This document shows, in pieces, positions 1 through 25,767 of a stretch of DNA of 64,000 nt (position 1 is the stretch's first letter; every line of letters starts with the position of its first letter). The notes under the pieces were generated by a model. It did not search any database. It was not told the DNA's origin and saw nothing but the letters and a program-made list of their open reading frames with translations. The translations under genes and the position numbers were made by a program. The DNA is taken from assembly GCA_054601695.1 (NCBI GenBank), contig BAAHQB010000016.1, forward strand, positions 930,001 through 994,000, written 5' to 3'. Origin of the DNA: Amorphochlora amoebiformis. Lineage: Eukaryota > Cercozoa > Chlorarachniophyceae.

Positions 1-79
1 ATGTGTGCATACAATTATATATGTATATATGCCCAATTGATATCTATGTACATAATATATATATATATATATTATATAT

Positions 80-129
<50 letters not shown>

Positions 130-260
130 GCTTGTGCACATGTACATATATGTATACACTTGTATAGAAGTATGTTGTGTAGATATGCACACGGACAATT
201 TGTATACGTAGATATGTAGGTAACATGCATAAATAATTTTTATTTATACGCATGTATATC

Positions 261-292
<32 letters not shown>

Positions 293-327
293 TTCATATG
301 TTTTTAAACATATATAATATTATATAT

Positions 328-368
<41 letters not shown>

Positions 369-497
369 ATAATAATAATTATAATGATAATAATAATTTT
401 AATAATAATTATAATAATAATAATAAGGTATATGCATATATTTATATTTGATTATATGCATGCGTATACATATATCTATATCTATATATAGATGTAT

Positions 498-545
<48 letters not shown>

Positions 546-826
546 ATATATATTTACATATATATATATATATTTATATTATATAAAATATATATATAGG
601 TATATTATACATATGTATATATATAATATATATATATATATATAATATATATATATATATAATATATATATATATATGGGGTCTTATATTTATGTATGCA
701 TGCATACACGTTAACATTTACTTAATAATACTAATAATACATATATACACATATTATATGTATATATATATATATATTATATTTATATCTGTATACATGC
801 ATAACACTATGTCCCATAATATATAA
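1..826. repeat. TA-rich microsatellite block
   Basis: Long (TA)n runs are broken by TATG, ATAATAAT (about 368-425) and CATA units. No exon with splice signals is visible. Translations across it are Ile-Tyr runs and are not treated as genes. It lies downstream of the minus-strand exon ending at 833 and so may be intron of that gene. Confidence 0.9.
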
Positions 827-832
827 ATATAC

Positions 833-1241
833 CCCTTGGACTTCTGTGAAGCGGCTATCTTTGTCCGCCATCTCTCTCAATTTTCTCTGCTCTATAAAAC
901 ACGATTATAAAATTAAATTTGTATTCTAATAACCCCGAAATTCAAATCCTAGTTCACCCGAATGTCCTCAGCATCCTTGAGGGCTACCAATAATTCTAAA
1001 CCTAGCCCACACGGACTGTACACCTGGCCCAACCGTAATACTACACTATGTCCCAACCTGTATAATACTACCCATCATTGTAACTTTGCCCAACCCTGAT
1101 CTGGCCTTGAAACTCTTACCGTCAGGGTAGTTGTAGCTAAGTCGGATAGGGATCTCGGGCATAAGCAGATTCTGCGTGCTGAAGATACGGGTGTCGCGCA
1201 TCACGACACGGCGCCGTCCAACCAGCCAATACAACGCGTAC
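833..1241 (-). CDS. Unrecognised protein, two internal exons
   Basis: Two minus-strand exons join in phase: 1241-1120 (acceptor CTTCCAAG, donor gtaaga; 40 codons plus one base at each end) and 891-833 (acceptor tttatag, donor gtatat). The first encodes YALYWLVGRRRVVMRDTRIF followed by a stretch ending LSYNYPD; the second encodes EQRKLREMADKDSRF and ends TEVQG. The 228-bp intron 892-1119 carries degenerate telomere-like units. The 5' exons would lie above 1241 and the 3' exons below 833, probably beyond the window. Both exons look protein-like (charged, few repeats), unlike the flanking DNA. I do not recognise the family. Confidence 0.55.
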
Positions 1242-1289
1242 CTTGGAAGAGGTATATGTGAGAAAAGATGGACGTACACATGTGATATG

Positions 1290-1305
1290 TGAATATATAT
1301 TGTAA

Positions 1306-1337
<32 letters not shown>

Positions 1338-1361
1338 TATTTATATATATATATATATATG

Positions 1362-1400
<39 letters not shown>

Positions 1401-1436
1401 ATATATATATATACGTATATGAGTATATTTATATAT

Positions 1437-1514
<78 letters not shown>

Positions 1515-1531
1515 ATACTGTAATATGTATG
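1290..1531. repeat. TA microsatellite tract
   Basis: Nearly pure (TA)n with short TATG interruptions. It separates the 833-1241 exons from the GC-richer segment starting near 1620. Confidence 0.9.
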
Positions 1532-1618
1532 TATTATTGTAAAAATAATTATGCATACTCTGCGGATGTATACTGTAATATGTATGTATTATTGTAAAAA
1601 TAATCATGCATACTCTGC
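1531..1618. repeat. Tandem duplication of a 53-bp unique segment
   Basis: Two adjacent copies of a unit beginning TATACTGTAATATGTATG and ending ATGCATACTCTGCGG differ by single bases. It is one of many short tandem duplications at the edges of TA tracts in this window. Confidence 0.8.
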
Positions 1619-2411
1619 GGTGGCGATGACGAGAGAAAAAACAAGAAGGGGCTGGACTCGGTTCAGGTCATAAGATGCCGGTAGCTTCGCGGAGACAAGG
1701 CTGATGCACATATTCTACGCTTACTTCACTCGTCAGCATAAGTGTGCAGGATAGGCGGGTTCTTTGGTGTGATATGAGAGGTCATCGTGTTTGCAAAGGT
1801 TTTGCTCTCAGATTTCGGGTCTGGGGAGCAAAAGGAAGGAATTTTGGAGATTTACGTTATTGTGAGGATCAAGAACAGGGAAGACATGGCGATAGTCCAG
1901 CTCTGAATTAGAGATTTCACACGTAAGTAAATCCTAATGGAAATTGATTTCTCTTTTTTACGCCTGGGAGGCAATGAACCTGTCGGCGTTCGGCAAAAAC
2001 AATGAAGAGGGTGATGGAGCGTACAAGGGCCAATAAGAGGATCAAGATCGACGATCTCTCAAAGTCATACGGCCAAGCCTGATGAATTTTCATATTGTAA
2101 CATCCTTTCATACATCTTGAGGGATAAGGGCGAAAAGGAGAGCGTACAAGAAGTAGAGAGACTCAGGGAGGGGGTTTGAGGTTTATTTCTGGAGAGCCGG
2201 CCGGAATTACAAACTTACTTCCTCTAGAAGATAGTCCCACGCCTCAATGCCCTGCCCAACGCAAATCACAGGAAGAGGGAGAATTCATTTCTTATACCAA
2301 CAAACCAGTTCTAATAAAAATTACGTGGAGAACTCAAACCTTCCTCCGCATGGGACCAAAATAGATGATGAAAGTGACAAAAAAGTCCACAATACACGCG
2401 ATACGCGGCAG
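1619..2411. other. Unique GC-richer segment, no secure gene
   Basis: Ordinary base composition upstream of the syntaxin exons. An ATG at 1626 opens a short frame (MTREKTRRGWTRF) ending at a possible donor after 1666; it could be a first exon of the syntaxin gene. Other short open stretches occur on both strands (for example minus 2111-1917 with a hydrophobic run LILLLALVRSITLF), but none has convincing splice signals on both sides. Confidence 0.4.
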
Positions 2412-3590
2412 AGACAAAACGAAGCAGCAGCCGAAAAACTGGTGGAAGAACATTTTTCAGATTCGAAAACCACACTGAGGTTTAGAACTGTAGGGGTTCG
2501 GGTGCGCAACACGATACTAATTTGTACATTCTCACTTGGACCAAAGGATAAATATTCTTAGTTCACCTGCAGGCAGAACATGCAGTGAGTACAAGCCCTA
2601 ATAGTAAAAAATAGTTAGATAATTTAAATGTTGTAACGAATAAGGGGGATTCTGGCTTTCTCGACATACTGACCTGCCGAGCGGGCAGCGGCACACCGGC
2701 TGCAAAACTACAGGTAAGTTCCAAGAACAACAAAAGCACCTCGAGTCCTCCCCTGGGTGCATCATCGAAGTCTAATTTAACAACACAGAGTAAATAGGGT
2801 CATGTGAATCCCAGAAATTTTGGCTGATCATTGTTGGAAACGTGACGGGGTGCACAACGGTAAAAATTCACGCCACCTGTTGCTTAACGAAGGTTTCCAG
2901 TGATCCATAGCGCGTAGGCTCAATTATTGCTCCTTCTAGATCGCCGCCCTCACCTTCCTGGGGCTTTTGAGCCTGATCCGGCTTCGGGGGACGGCTTTGA
3001 AGATGCATCAAAGAGCAGCCAACGCAGCCATCCTACGTGTGGGCGGGATCCAGCTAATAGGTCGGAACTGCTCCCCGTTAGTATCGGATACTACCTTTAA
3101 AATAACCGGCATTAACGGACAGTAACTGACAATTATCATATTTACACAAATTCGGCTACCATCCTACGAAGGCGATCAGCGGTATTCCATGATGGCTCAG
3201 AGGGAAGCGTGGTATGAGGATGAGGAGGCCACCATGGAGAGGCACGGACTTCTTGGCGGGCAACAGGTCATCACACGTCGCGGTGCATCGACGGAGCACG
3301 ATTTAATCCGGCGGCGCGAGCAGATCGAGGATATATCGCAGGAAATCACTGACGTCCAAGAAATTTTCCACGACTTCGCCACTCTTGTAAAGGATCAGCG
3401 TGTCGAGATCGACGATATCGAGTCGAATATCATGGATACCAAGGAGAAGACAGACGAGGCTCTCAAAGAGGTGGTAATGGCCAGCGATTACTCTAGAAGG
3501 AAACGCAACGCCCTTTGCTACACCCTATTTTTTTTCCTCCTAGTCACGGTGGGAGTGGGAATCTTCGCCTATGAGCTCTCCGGAAACTAG
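2412..3590 (+). CDS. Qa-SNARE / syntaxin (Pep12, syntaxin-7/12 type)
   Basis: The last exon, 3180-3590, encodes a SNARE helix followed by a C-terminal tail anchor. After HDLIRRREQIEDISQEITDV comes the heptad core with EIFHDFATLVKDQ, whose final Gln fits the ionic zero layer, then IDDIESNI. The chain ends with a basic SRRKRN stretch, a hydrophobic anchor (YTLFFFLLVTVGVGIFAY) and a five-residue lumenal tail. Qa-SNAREs sit on endosomal or Golgi membranes and drive vesicle fusion with Qb, Qc and R partners. An in-frame ATG at 3189 could start the ORF, but that would lack the Habc domain. Two candidate upstream exons join in phase: 2412-2479 (RQNEAAAEKLVEEHFSD, like the Habc-SNARE linker) and 2689-2713. 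The SNARE exon is secure; the upstream exons are inference and the true start is not found. Confidence 0.88.
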
Positions 3591-3790
3591 TAGCCGTAGG
3601 TTGTGCCTTTACGTGTGCGATTGTAGCTGTGCAAGGGGTTTTATACATATAAATTAGAAATTAAAAACTGCTTCCAATTCAAATTAATTAACAGGATTTA
3701 TTGAGTACATTTGATAATGTACATGCATATTAAAGACAGCCTTGCGGCGCCTTGTGAAATCTAAGTTTAGTACGTATAGCTAGTCTACTA
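3591..3790 (+). other. Syntaxin 3' flank
   Basis: AT-rich unique DNA after the TAG stop, without open frames or exon signals. Probably 3' UTR and downstream flank. Confidence 0.5.
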
Positions 3791-3876
3791 TTCTACGTAA
3801 CAATAATATATATTTATATATAAATCTAAAAATAATATTTTATATTTATATACACACACACACATATGTATATATG

Positions 3877-3922
<46 letters not shown>

Positions 3923-4074
3923 CATATATAATATACATATATATACTACATGATATATTAACATAACACAGGCATAGGTAACTAGAATAATTACAGGATA
4001 CAATAGTGCGCCATTTTTCATGCGTAAATGCCCATTGGGACCTAATCGCAACACCATGTATGTGTGTTGTGCAT

Positions 4075-4121
<47 letters not shown>

Positions 4122-4159
4122 AATATATATTATACAACATTGAAAAAAAAAATCATATA

Positions 4160-4205
<46 letters not shown>

Positions 4206-4212
4206 GTTATAT

Positions 4213-4259
<47 letters not shown>

Positions 4260-4285
4260 TGACGTAACGTGTGCGTGTAATATAT

Positions 4286-4326
<41 letters not shown>

Positions 4327-4378
4327 TACAGACATATATTGTATATATATATATATATATATATGTATATACTAGAAT
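3791..4378. repeat. TA microsatellite block with A9 run
   Basis: (TA)n interrupted by CACACACA (about 3853), an A-run near 4144 and a short unique stretch at 3960-4070. No exon is supported. Confidence 0.85.
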
Positions 4379-4417
4379 CCTACACGTATACGTACGACAT
4401 CAATAACTTAATTACAG

Positions 4418-4509
4418 GATTTAGCCAAGGGTTGCACCCGATGATCAAGTTCAATTCGCGCCGCGACTATCGCTGTGCAGCCGTGAGCCAGCCGAAAGAC
4501 CCCAAGTAA
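4418..4509 (+). other. Possible terminal exon, unassigned
   Basis: After acceptor AATTACAG an open frame reads [19 protein letters not shown] and ends PKDPK before TAA at 4507-4509. The composition is coding-like, but no upstream exon is visible between it and the syntaxin stop. It may instead be 3' flank of the minus-strand SR gene. Confidence 0.25.
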
Positions 4510-4770
4510 TGCACATACACTCTAACACACACGGAAGATAATGCACCTGTAACATCCACTGAGGCACTCTCTCCTCCCCTATCCAATCCATCCATCCCAG
4601 TCCTATCCATCCACTCCATCCATCCATCCGCCATGGCCAATCCGCCAGGCCTAGCACAGATGAGGGAAAAAAGATATGAACTAAATTACATACGCGTACA
4701 CTCACCGCACATATCCTCGAAAACGATGTCCGAAAGACTCCCACGTTCCCGTCAGGCCTCAACCCAAATT

Positions 4771-5476
4771 TTAATCCCGACGATCGTCTTCGTCGTCGTC
4801 CTTATCATCCTTCTTCCGGTCATCATCATCATCTCTCGTGCGCTCGCGGCGATCATCTTTTTTGTCATCGTCGTCGTCGTGGTCCTTCCTGCGTCGATCG
4901 CGCCTGTCGTCATCGTCGTCATCGTCACGATCGCGTTTCCTGTCCGAATCACGATCACGGTCCCGACGATCGCGCCTGATAAATAGCAGAAATTATGATT
5001 CTTCTAATTGGGGTCTGTGCTGGGTGGCTTGCTTGGGCGTACCTGTCATAATCGTCATCATCATCATCATCACGACGGCGACGATCCTTCCTGTCGTAGC
5101 TTCGGTCACGGCTCCTGTCGCGGTACCGGCGGTCGCGGTCATCCCGGCGACGCCTGTCTCGCGAGCGGGAGCTGGAGCGCGAGCGGGAGTCATTCTTCTT
5201 TCCCCCCCGGTCATCCTCATCGTAAGCCTTAACTCGGGTGGGGGGATAGTCGTGCCTGGCACCGCGCCCCGGCCTAATGCGTCGCCCATCAAGCTTGCGA
5301 ACGGCATCGTCTGCGTCGCGCGCAGAATCAAACTCGAGAAGGCCCTCGCCGTAGCGCACGTCGGTGTACCGAGGCGGGGGGCATCCATATTCCCGGGCGA
5401 AATCTTTGAGATCTTGCCACGAAGCTTGATCGGGCAGACCGTCGATGATCACTTTGTATCCACGTCCACGGGACAT
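4771..5476 (-). CDS. SR-family splicing factor with one RRM (SRSF1 RRM2-like)
   Basis: Two exons, 5476-5043 and 4975-4771, split by a 67-bp GT-AG intron (5042-4976), give 212 aa (639 nt, closing in frame). Residues about 7-90 form an RRM of the pseudo-RRM type: it carries SWQDLKDFARE, the SRSF1 RRM2 hallmark, then LLEFDSARDADDAVRKLDGR. A short RS segment (SRSRSSSRSRDRRRR) follows. The rest is an unusual RD/KD-rich tail with Asp blocks, DRKRDRDDDDDDD-like, up to the stop. Such proteins bind exonic enhancers and recruit the spliceosome in the nucleus. ATG 5476 is preceded by a long GC-rich leader with no additional RRM1 exon, so the protein appears to keep only the second RRM of the animal two-RRM arrangement. 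It is divergent with the PPR gene. Confidence 0.9.
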
Positions 5477-5677
5477 GAAAGGTGTCGAATTCCGGCCGGG
5501 TCCGCCACGCCGCCGAGAGAAAGTTAGCCGAAATTTTAGAACTGAGAATCTCGGCTGATGGCTCCCAACGTGCCTTTCTCACCGCTTCGCACGACGTTCT
5601 TTCTCTTCGCCACTGTCTTTTGTCTCTTCTCTCGTCCAACCAGCCGTGAAAGTACCGTCACTGTGGGTGATTCCTGA
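5477..5677. promoter_or_regulatory. Bidirectional promoter interval, SR / PPR genes
   Basis: 201 bp of GC-balanced, TA-poor DNA separate the ATG of the minus-strand SR gene (5476) from the proposed ATG of the plus-strand PPR gene (5678). There is no clear TATA box. The stretch must hold both 5' UTRs. This is inferred from the head-to-head layout. Confidence 0.5.
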
Positions 5678-18431
<12,754 letters not shown>

Positions 18432-18634
18432 AATCTATATGCGTTATATATATATATATATTAATACATAATATATATAAAAATATATATGTATATTTTT
18501 ACATTTATATATATATCTGTTTATATATATATATATATAAATTTATAAATTATTTACATACGTATATTTTTTCCCTCCCTCTTTGTGTCTCTCTGTCCAA
18601 TTTTTCCATCTCTCTTTTCTCTCGTATTCTCAAT

Positions 18635-18666
<32 letters not shown>

Positions 18667-18703
18667 TCATATATATATATATATATTGCAAATTACATAT
18701 GTA

Positions 18704-18738
<35 letters not shown>

Positions 18739-18819
18739 GTATATATATATTTGTGTGTATGTGTATACGTATAAATATATATACATATAAATATATATAC
18801 ATATATATATATATATGTA

Positions 18820-18871
<52 letters not shown>

Positions 18872-18948
18872 CATATATGTGCATATACATATAAATATAA
18901 TATATATATATATATTATATATATATATATATATTTGTGTGTGTGTGT

Positions 18949-18986
<38 letters not shown>

Positions 18987-19476
18987 AACCTATTTAAGTA
19001 TATATATATATATATGTATATAGACATATCATCTATAAACGTATACCAAAGGAAAAAGCAGAGAAAAGAGTGAACCGTCTGGCCTATATGTCAGGTGTAA
19101 CTATGTGCAAAATCGAATCGAATACATTAATACCGAGTATGTCCTGAATATATATGTTCCTGATGCGTCTACGCATTCACATTTAAATATCAGAAATACT
19201 TTTTATATAAATTCCTGTTTTCGCATATTCGTAGGTTAGGATTAAGGGTTACGTTGAAGGTTAGGTTTAAGGATAACGCAAATATCACTATTCACACAAA
19301 GTCTCTTCATATATATATATATATATATATATTGTATATATACGAATATACATATATATGTGTGTGCGTATAATATATATATGTATATATTTAAAACACA
19401 ATACATGTAATATGTATTTATATATATATATATATATGTATATATACACACATATACATATATATACATATATTAT
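18432..19476. other. PPR / NFKBIL1-like intergenic region
   Basis: TA repeat with a CT-rich patch (18568-18630) and unique DNA at 19030-19310 carrying degenerate GTTAGGATTAAGGGTTACG telomere-like units. No exon recognised. It should hold the 3' UTR of the PPR gene and the promoter of the next gene. Confidence 0.6.
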
Positions 19477-19706
19477 ATGTCAGGTGAGAATCCTATCGAC
19501 TATCAAGAAAGGTTTGATGAGATGGAAGGCTACCAAGGCGGAGATGTAAATACTAATTCGAACTCTTATTTTGATCCGAATACTAACTCTGAGCGTAATT
19601 CTACGAAAACTCAATTCACACGCTCATTCGCAAAACTGTAGGTTTGCATTTGGGTTTACATATATATATATATATATGTATATGACATATAAAAATATAT
19701 ATATGA

Positions 19707-19744
<38 letters not shown>

Positions 19745-19781
19745 TAATATATATAATATATTTATATATAACATATATATT

Positions 19782-19817
<36 letters not shown>

Positions 19818-19956
19818 CATGTATGAGTTCTGAGTGTACCGTCGAAATGCGCAACACTGAACTGTTTTTATTCCTCAGGCTAATCAGCGTAGGAAGGGTA
19901 ATGGTAGCACAAACACACACCGCATATATATATATATATATATAGGTATATATATG

Positions 19957-19998
<42 letters not shown>

Positions 19999-20084
19999 AT
20001 ATACATATATATATATAGTATATATTATATATATATATACATCTACATATATATATATATATTTGTATTTACATATATGTATAC

Positions 20085-20116
<32 letters not shown>

Positions 20117-20200
20117 TAGTATATATATAATATATATTTTATATATTGCATATTATGTATATATGCATATACATAAATACGCATACATATAGGTATAAGC

Positions 20201-20286
<86 letters not shown>

Positions 20287-20600
20287 GTATATGTATATGT
20301 ATACGCATATGTATATGTATATGTGTATGTATGTATATTCATATATGTATACATACATATATATATATATATATACATATTGTACCAACACATATATATG
20401 TATATGCATACATATGCAACATATCTATATATACATATACATATATATATATATATATATATAATATGTAATATATTAATACACATATCATATATATATA
20501 TGTGTGTATCTATACATAGCCTATGTGGATGACGGTGGAGATCTGCTTGAAGACACTGGCAAGTTATCATCGTTTGCTACACTTGGGTACATCTAATACA

Positions 20601-20642
<42 letters not shown>

Positions 20643-20714
20643 AGTATATACATGTATACGCATGCATGATACATACACACATACATACATGTGAATGTAT
20701 ATATATTTATATAC

Positions 20715-20747
<33 letters not shown>

Positions 20748-20763
20748 TATGTATATTATAAAT

Positions 20764-20795
<32 letters not shown>

Positions 20796-21007
20796 CATGC
20801 ATATAGGATACGGGGAGCTATATATATATATATATATGTATGTGTGTATGTATATATATATATATACGTACATTTAGTACATATGAAAATATATATATAT
20901 ATATATCTATATATATATATATATACACACATATATATATATATATAATATAAACGTGTGTGTGTGTGAATGTATATATTTATATTTATATATGTATAAA
21001 AACATTG

Positions 21008-21056
<49 letters not shown>

Positions 21057-21231
21057 TATATATATGTGTGTGTATGTATATATACTCTGATTATATATAT
21101 ATACATATATGTAAATATATATACAAATATATGCATATACATATATAAAATGTATGTATATCATGCTTATAGGATGATATGGGGAGCTATGGAAGACGAG
21201 CTAAGAGACGAAGATAAGATATGGGAAGAGG

Positions 21232-21272
<41 letters not shown>

Positions 21273-21351
21273 AAAATATATATATATTTTATATATATAT
21301 ATATATATGTATGTAAACTTATGCATAAATTATATACATGTATACATTTAC

Positions 21352-21384
<33 letters not shown>

Positions 21385-21629
21385 TGTATATACATATATA
21401 TGTGTGTATATATAATGTATGTAGGTATTTAAGTGATATATGGATATAAATATACTTATATATATATATATATAATACGTATATATGCATATATAAATAT
21501 GCATATATATATATATATATATATGTACATATATATATTTATTTATATTTATATCTCATATTTATATATATGTACATACATATATATATATATATATAAT
21601 ATATATATATACATATATAGATATATATG

Positions 21630-21684
<55 letters not shown>

Positions 21685-21756
21685 TTGGATATATTATAGT
21701 TTCTCGAATCTTACTCCAAGAAAGCCGTAACTCCCGCGCCCACAAGAAGGTGAATA

Positions 21757-21811
<55 letters not shown>

Positions 21812-22618
21812 ATGTATGTATTTATATGTTTATATATATATATATATGTATATATATATACATATATATATACATATATATATATATAATTGTACATATA
21901 TATATATATATGTATGTATATAAAAGTTTTTATCCATTGAAAACATATACATATATATATATATATATATGTATGTATATATATATATGTATTTATATAT
22001 ATACACATCTATGAATGACATCTAGCAAATCCATTAGTATCGTATTGGCACTATAATATCGTGAAATCTCTCTCTTCGCACCCCACAGACCAAAAAATAT
22101 GAGGAAGAGAGAAAAGAAGAGAGGAGAGAAGAGGAAGAGAAAGAGAAAAAAAGAGAGAGAAAAAAAAAAGAGAGAGGAGAGAGGAGAGAAGAGAAAGAGG
22201 GAGAGAGATATTGCAAGGAGAGGAAAGAGAGAGAGAGAGAAAGATAGAGAGAGAGAAGAGAGGAGAGGAGCGACTCACAGAGTGGGACAGGAATGAAGAA
22301 GGCAACAAAATGATAAGAGAGCAAGAAAACAGATAAGAGACAAAGGAGAAAGGAAAGAGACGCGGAGAGATATATCGGGAGGATTTAGCATGAACATCGA
22401 GAGAGAAAGATTAATTAAGACGGAGAAAGAGATCACTCTCTCCATGGGCCCCCAACGCTAACCCTAGCTTCGTTTCCATTAATTCTCGAGGTTAAATATT
22501 TCCGATTCGGAGGTTAAGGAGGTCAGCTTCCAGGTAGCTTGTGTGTCAATGGAATGGATATTATTAATGTACGCGAAGATGATACTATACATGTGAATGT
22601 AGTACACTATAAATCTGA

Positions 22619-22661
<43 letters not shown>

Positions 22662-22817
22662 CAGCATGATATACATTTCCTGTAAATATAATTCTATATA
22701 TTAGATATGTATATATATATATATGTATATATACATTACATATCCTCAGGATATACCTTGGCCCATAGCTCTCATTCCATCCCCAATAACACAAAAGCTT
22801 ACCATGTCAGTGAGTGT

Positions 22818-22861
<44 letters not shown>

Positions 22862-22910
22862 ATATATATGTGTGTATGTATGTATATGTATATGTGTGTG
22901 TGTGTGACAT

Positions 22911-22974
<64 letters not shown>

Positions 22975-23136
22975 AACATATATATATATATATATATATT
23001 ATTACTATATATATATTTATATGTATCATATGTACAGATATGTATCCATATGGACATATATTGCAGTATGCATGCATACGAACTATTAATAATATCAGGT
23101 ATTTATGTATGATCAGAAAATGTATGTATATTTATT

Positions 23137-23216
<80 letters not shown>

Positions 23217-23264
23217 TATATATATATATACATGTACATATATATATGTATATATATATATATG

Positions 23265-23298
<34 letters not shown>

Positions 23299-23633
23299 AA
23301 TATATTTTCGTGCATGTTTACGTATCTATGTATTTAATTTGTATGCATAAGCACGATAATGACATGTTCATGTATATACTTCCGTATGTATTTATTACGT
23401 TAAAAATAGTATAATATATATCCATATATATACATATATATATATATATATGTATATATATGGTATTTATATATTTATAGTATATATATATACATATATA
23501 TATATATATGTGTGTGTATATATGCATATGTGTAGGCGTTCGACCGCCTATTTTGAGCAGCTGGCGCGAAAGGTTGATACTTAAAATTGATGTACATCAA
23601 TACTATATTATCTATATATTATCTCCATATATA

Positions 23634-23674
<41 letters not shown>

Positions 23675-23990
23675 ATATTTATATATATGTATATATATAT
23701 ACATATGTATATCTTTATAAATATACATTACAACATCTATAGAGGCATACACGAACATAAATATCTTCATACATGTACCGATCTAATACGATACATAGTA
23801 TTAAATATATTATGTAAAATAATGTATAATATTTATGTTTATGCATATTCAAATAATATTTCTTTATCTACACGCTTGTTGACATATTTCCTATGACACA
23901 TTTATATGAATTTCGTACGACGCATTTATCTGGCAAAAAACATACATGAATATGTAAGTACATAATATATATATACACACACACACACAC

Positions 23991-24033
<43 letters not shown>

Positions 24034-24462
24034 TATGTATATATATATATATATAAATATTAAATGTATAATATATATCTATGTATAATATATATATATA
24101 TGTACAAATATGTATTATATATATATATATATATATAAATATATTATATATAAAATATATAAATATATTACATATAATATATACATATATATATGCATGT
24201 ATACGTGATACATACGTTTGTATTATACGTATCTGTTTATATGCACACACACATATATATATGTGTATATATATATATAACATTTATAAATACATGCATT
24301 TACTAGGATGCGACCAGTGCGCGGAAGAAGCTCAAGAATTTAATTTTACGCTGGCATCCGGATAAGGTTATATATATATATACATATATACACATATATA
24401 TATATATATATGTATATTCACGTACATGTATATGTGCACATGTGTAAATGTAATATATATAA

Positions 24463-24555
<93 letters not shown>

Positions 24556-25233
24556 TATATATGTATTATATATCTATATATATATATATATATATTGAAT
24601 GTCGTAAACCCCAATACATTTAAATCACTGGCACACACACTCTCACGAGTCACAACCGGAATACATCACCACAGTACAGTGTCTATGAAGGCTGCCACCT
24701 TATAGCTGCTATCATTGGCGCCATCCTTAAGATGAGGCGTCACCCTGTACGCTTTTTAGTTGGCTAAAGGGCGGGCTGTAGGTAGCATTAGTGGGTGCCA
24801 CCTAGCTCGCACGAGTTGTAGACTCTATTTACAATTTTAGGTTGGTTTCTTCAAGAACTTTTCAGTCACGTGACTACTTGTGAGCAACACGTTACCCAGT
24901 ATGACTGCAGATTTTCTTGAACGAAGTTAATCATAATCCAATTGGATTTCGATTAAATCCTAGACTACTGCCTAACAATTAGAAGTCGAGTAGCACAGCC
25001 TATGTGAATGAATATTATACACCACATGCACATATATACACATATATATATATATTATAAATCTATATATATATATATATATATATGTGTATACTATACT
25101 CCAGTTCATGCAGAGATTTCCAATCAAGATCCCTCACCGTAAGGATGTCTTATCCAGGGTAATTCCATTATAAGATGCACATACACATTATCAATATATA
25201 TATATATATATATATATCATTAATGTATGTATA

Positions 25234-25286
<53 letters not shown>

Positions 25287-25333
25287 ATATATGTATCAAT
25301 ATATATATATATATATATCAATATATGTATATA

Positions 25334-25365
<32 letters not shown>

Positions 25366-25413
25366 GTATTGATAGATATATATTTACACACAAATACATA
25401 AACATATTCACAA

Positions 25414-25474
<61 letters not shown>

Positions 25475-25719
25475 TATATATATTTATATACATACATACG
25501 TATATTACATATATATATATATATATATATGTATGCATATACATATATAAATTGTACATACATAATATATACACATATACATATACATATATATATATAG
25601 ATACACACACATATATGTATATATAAATATACACACATACATATTTATATTATGTAATATAAATGTATGTATATATATATATATATATGTATGTATATTA
25701 TGTAATATAAATGTATGTG

Positions 25720-25767
<48 letters not shown>

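Noticed and set aside
4838-5527. Plus-strand 229-residue frame opposite the SR gene
   Set aside because: Antisense shadow of the Arg/Asp-rich SR protein; Ser/Val-rich artefact without its own splice logic.
20200-20338. CRISPR-like array
   Set aside because: Hexamer microsatellite with no spacers, in a eukaryotic intron.
22034-22324. Ser/Leu-rich minus-strand frame over the GA/CT tract
   Set aside because: Low-complexity translation of a purine-pyrimidine repeat; similar frames occur at 14383, 17239 and 8139. Not a membrane protein gene.
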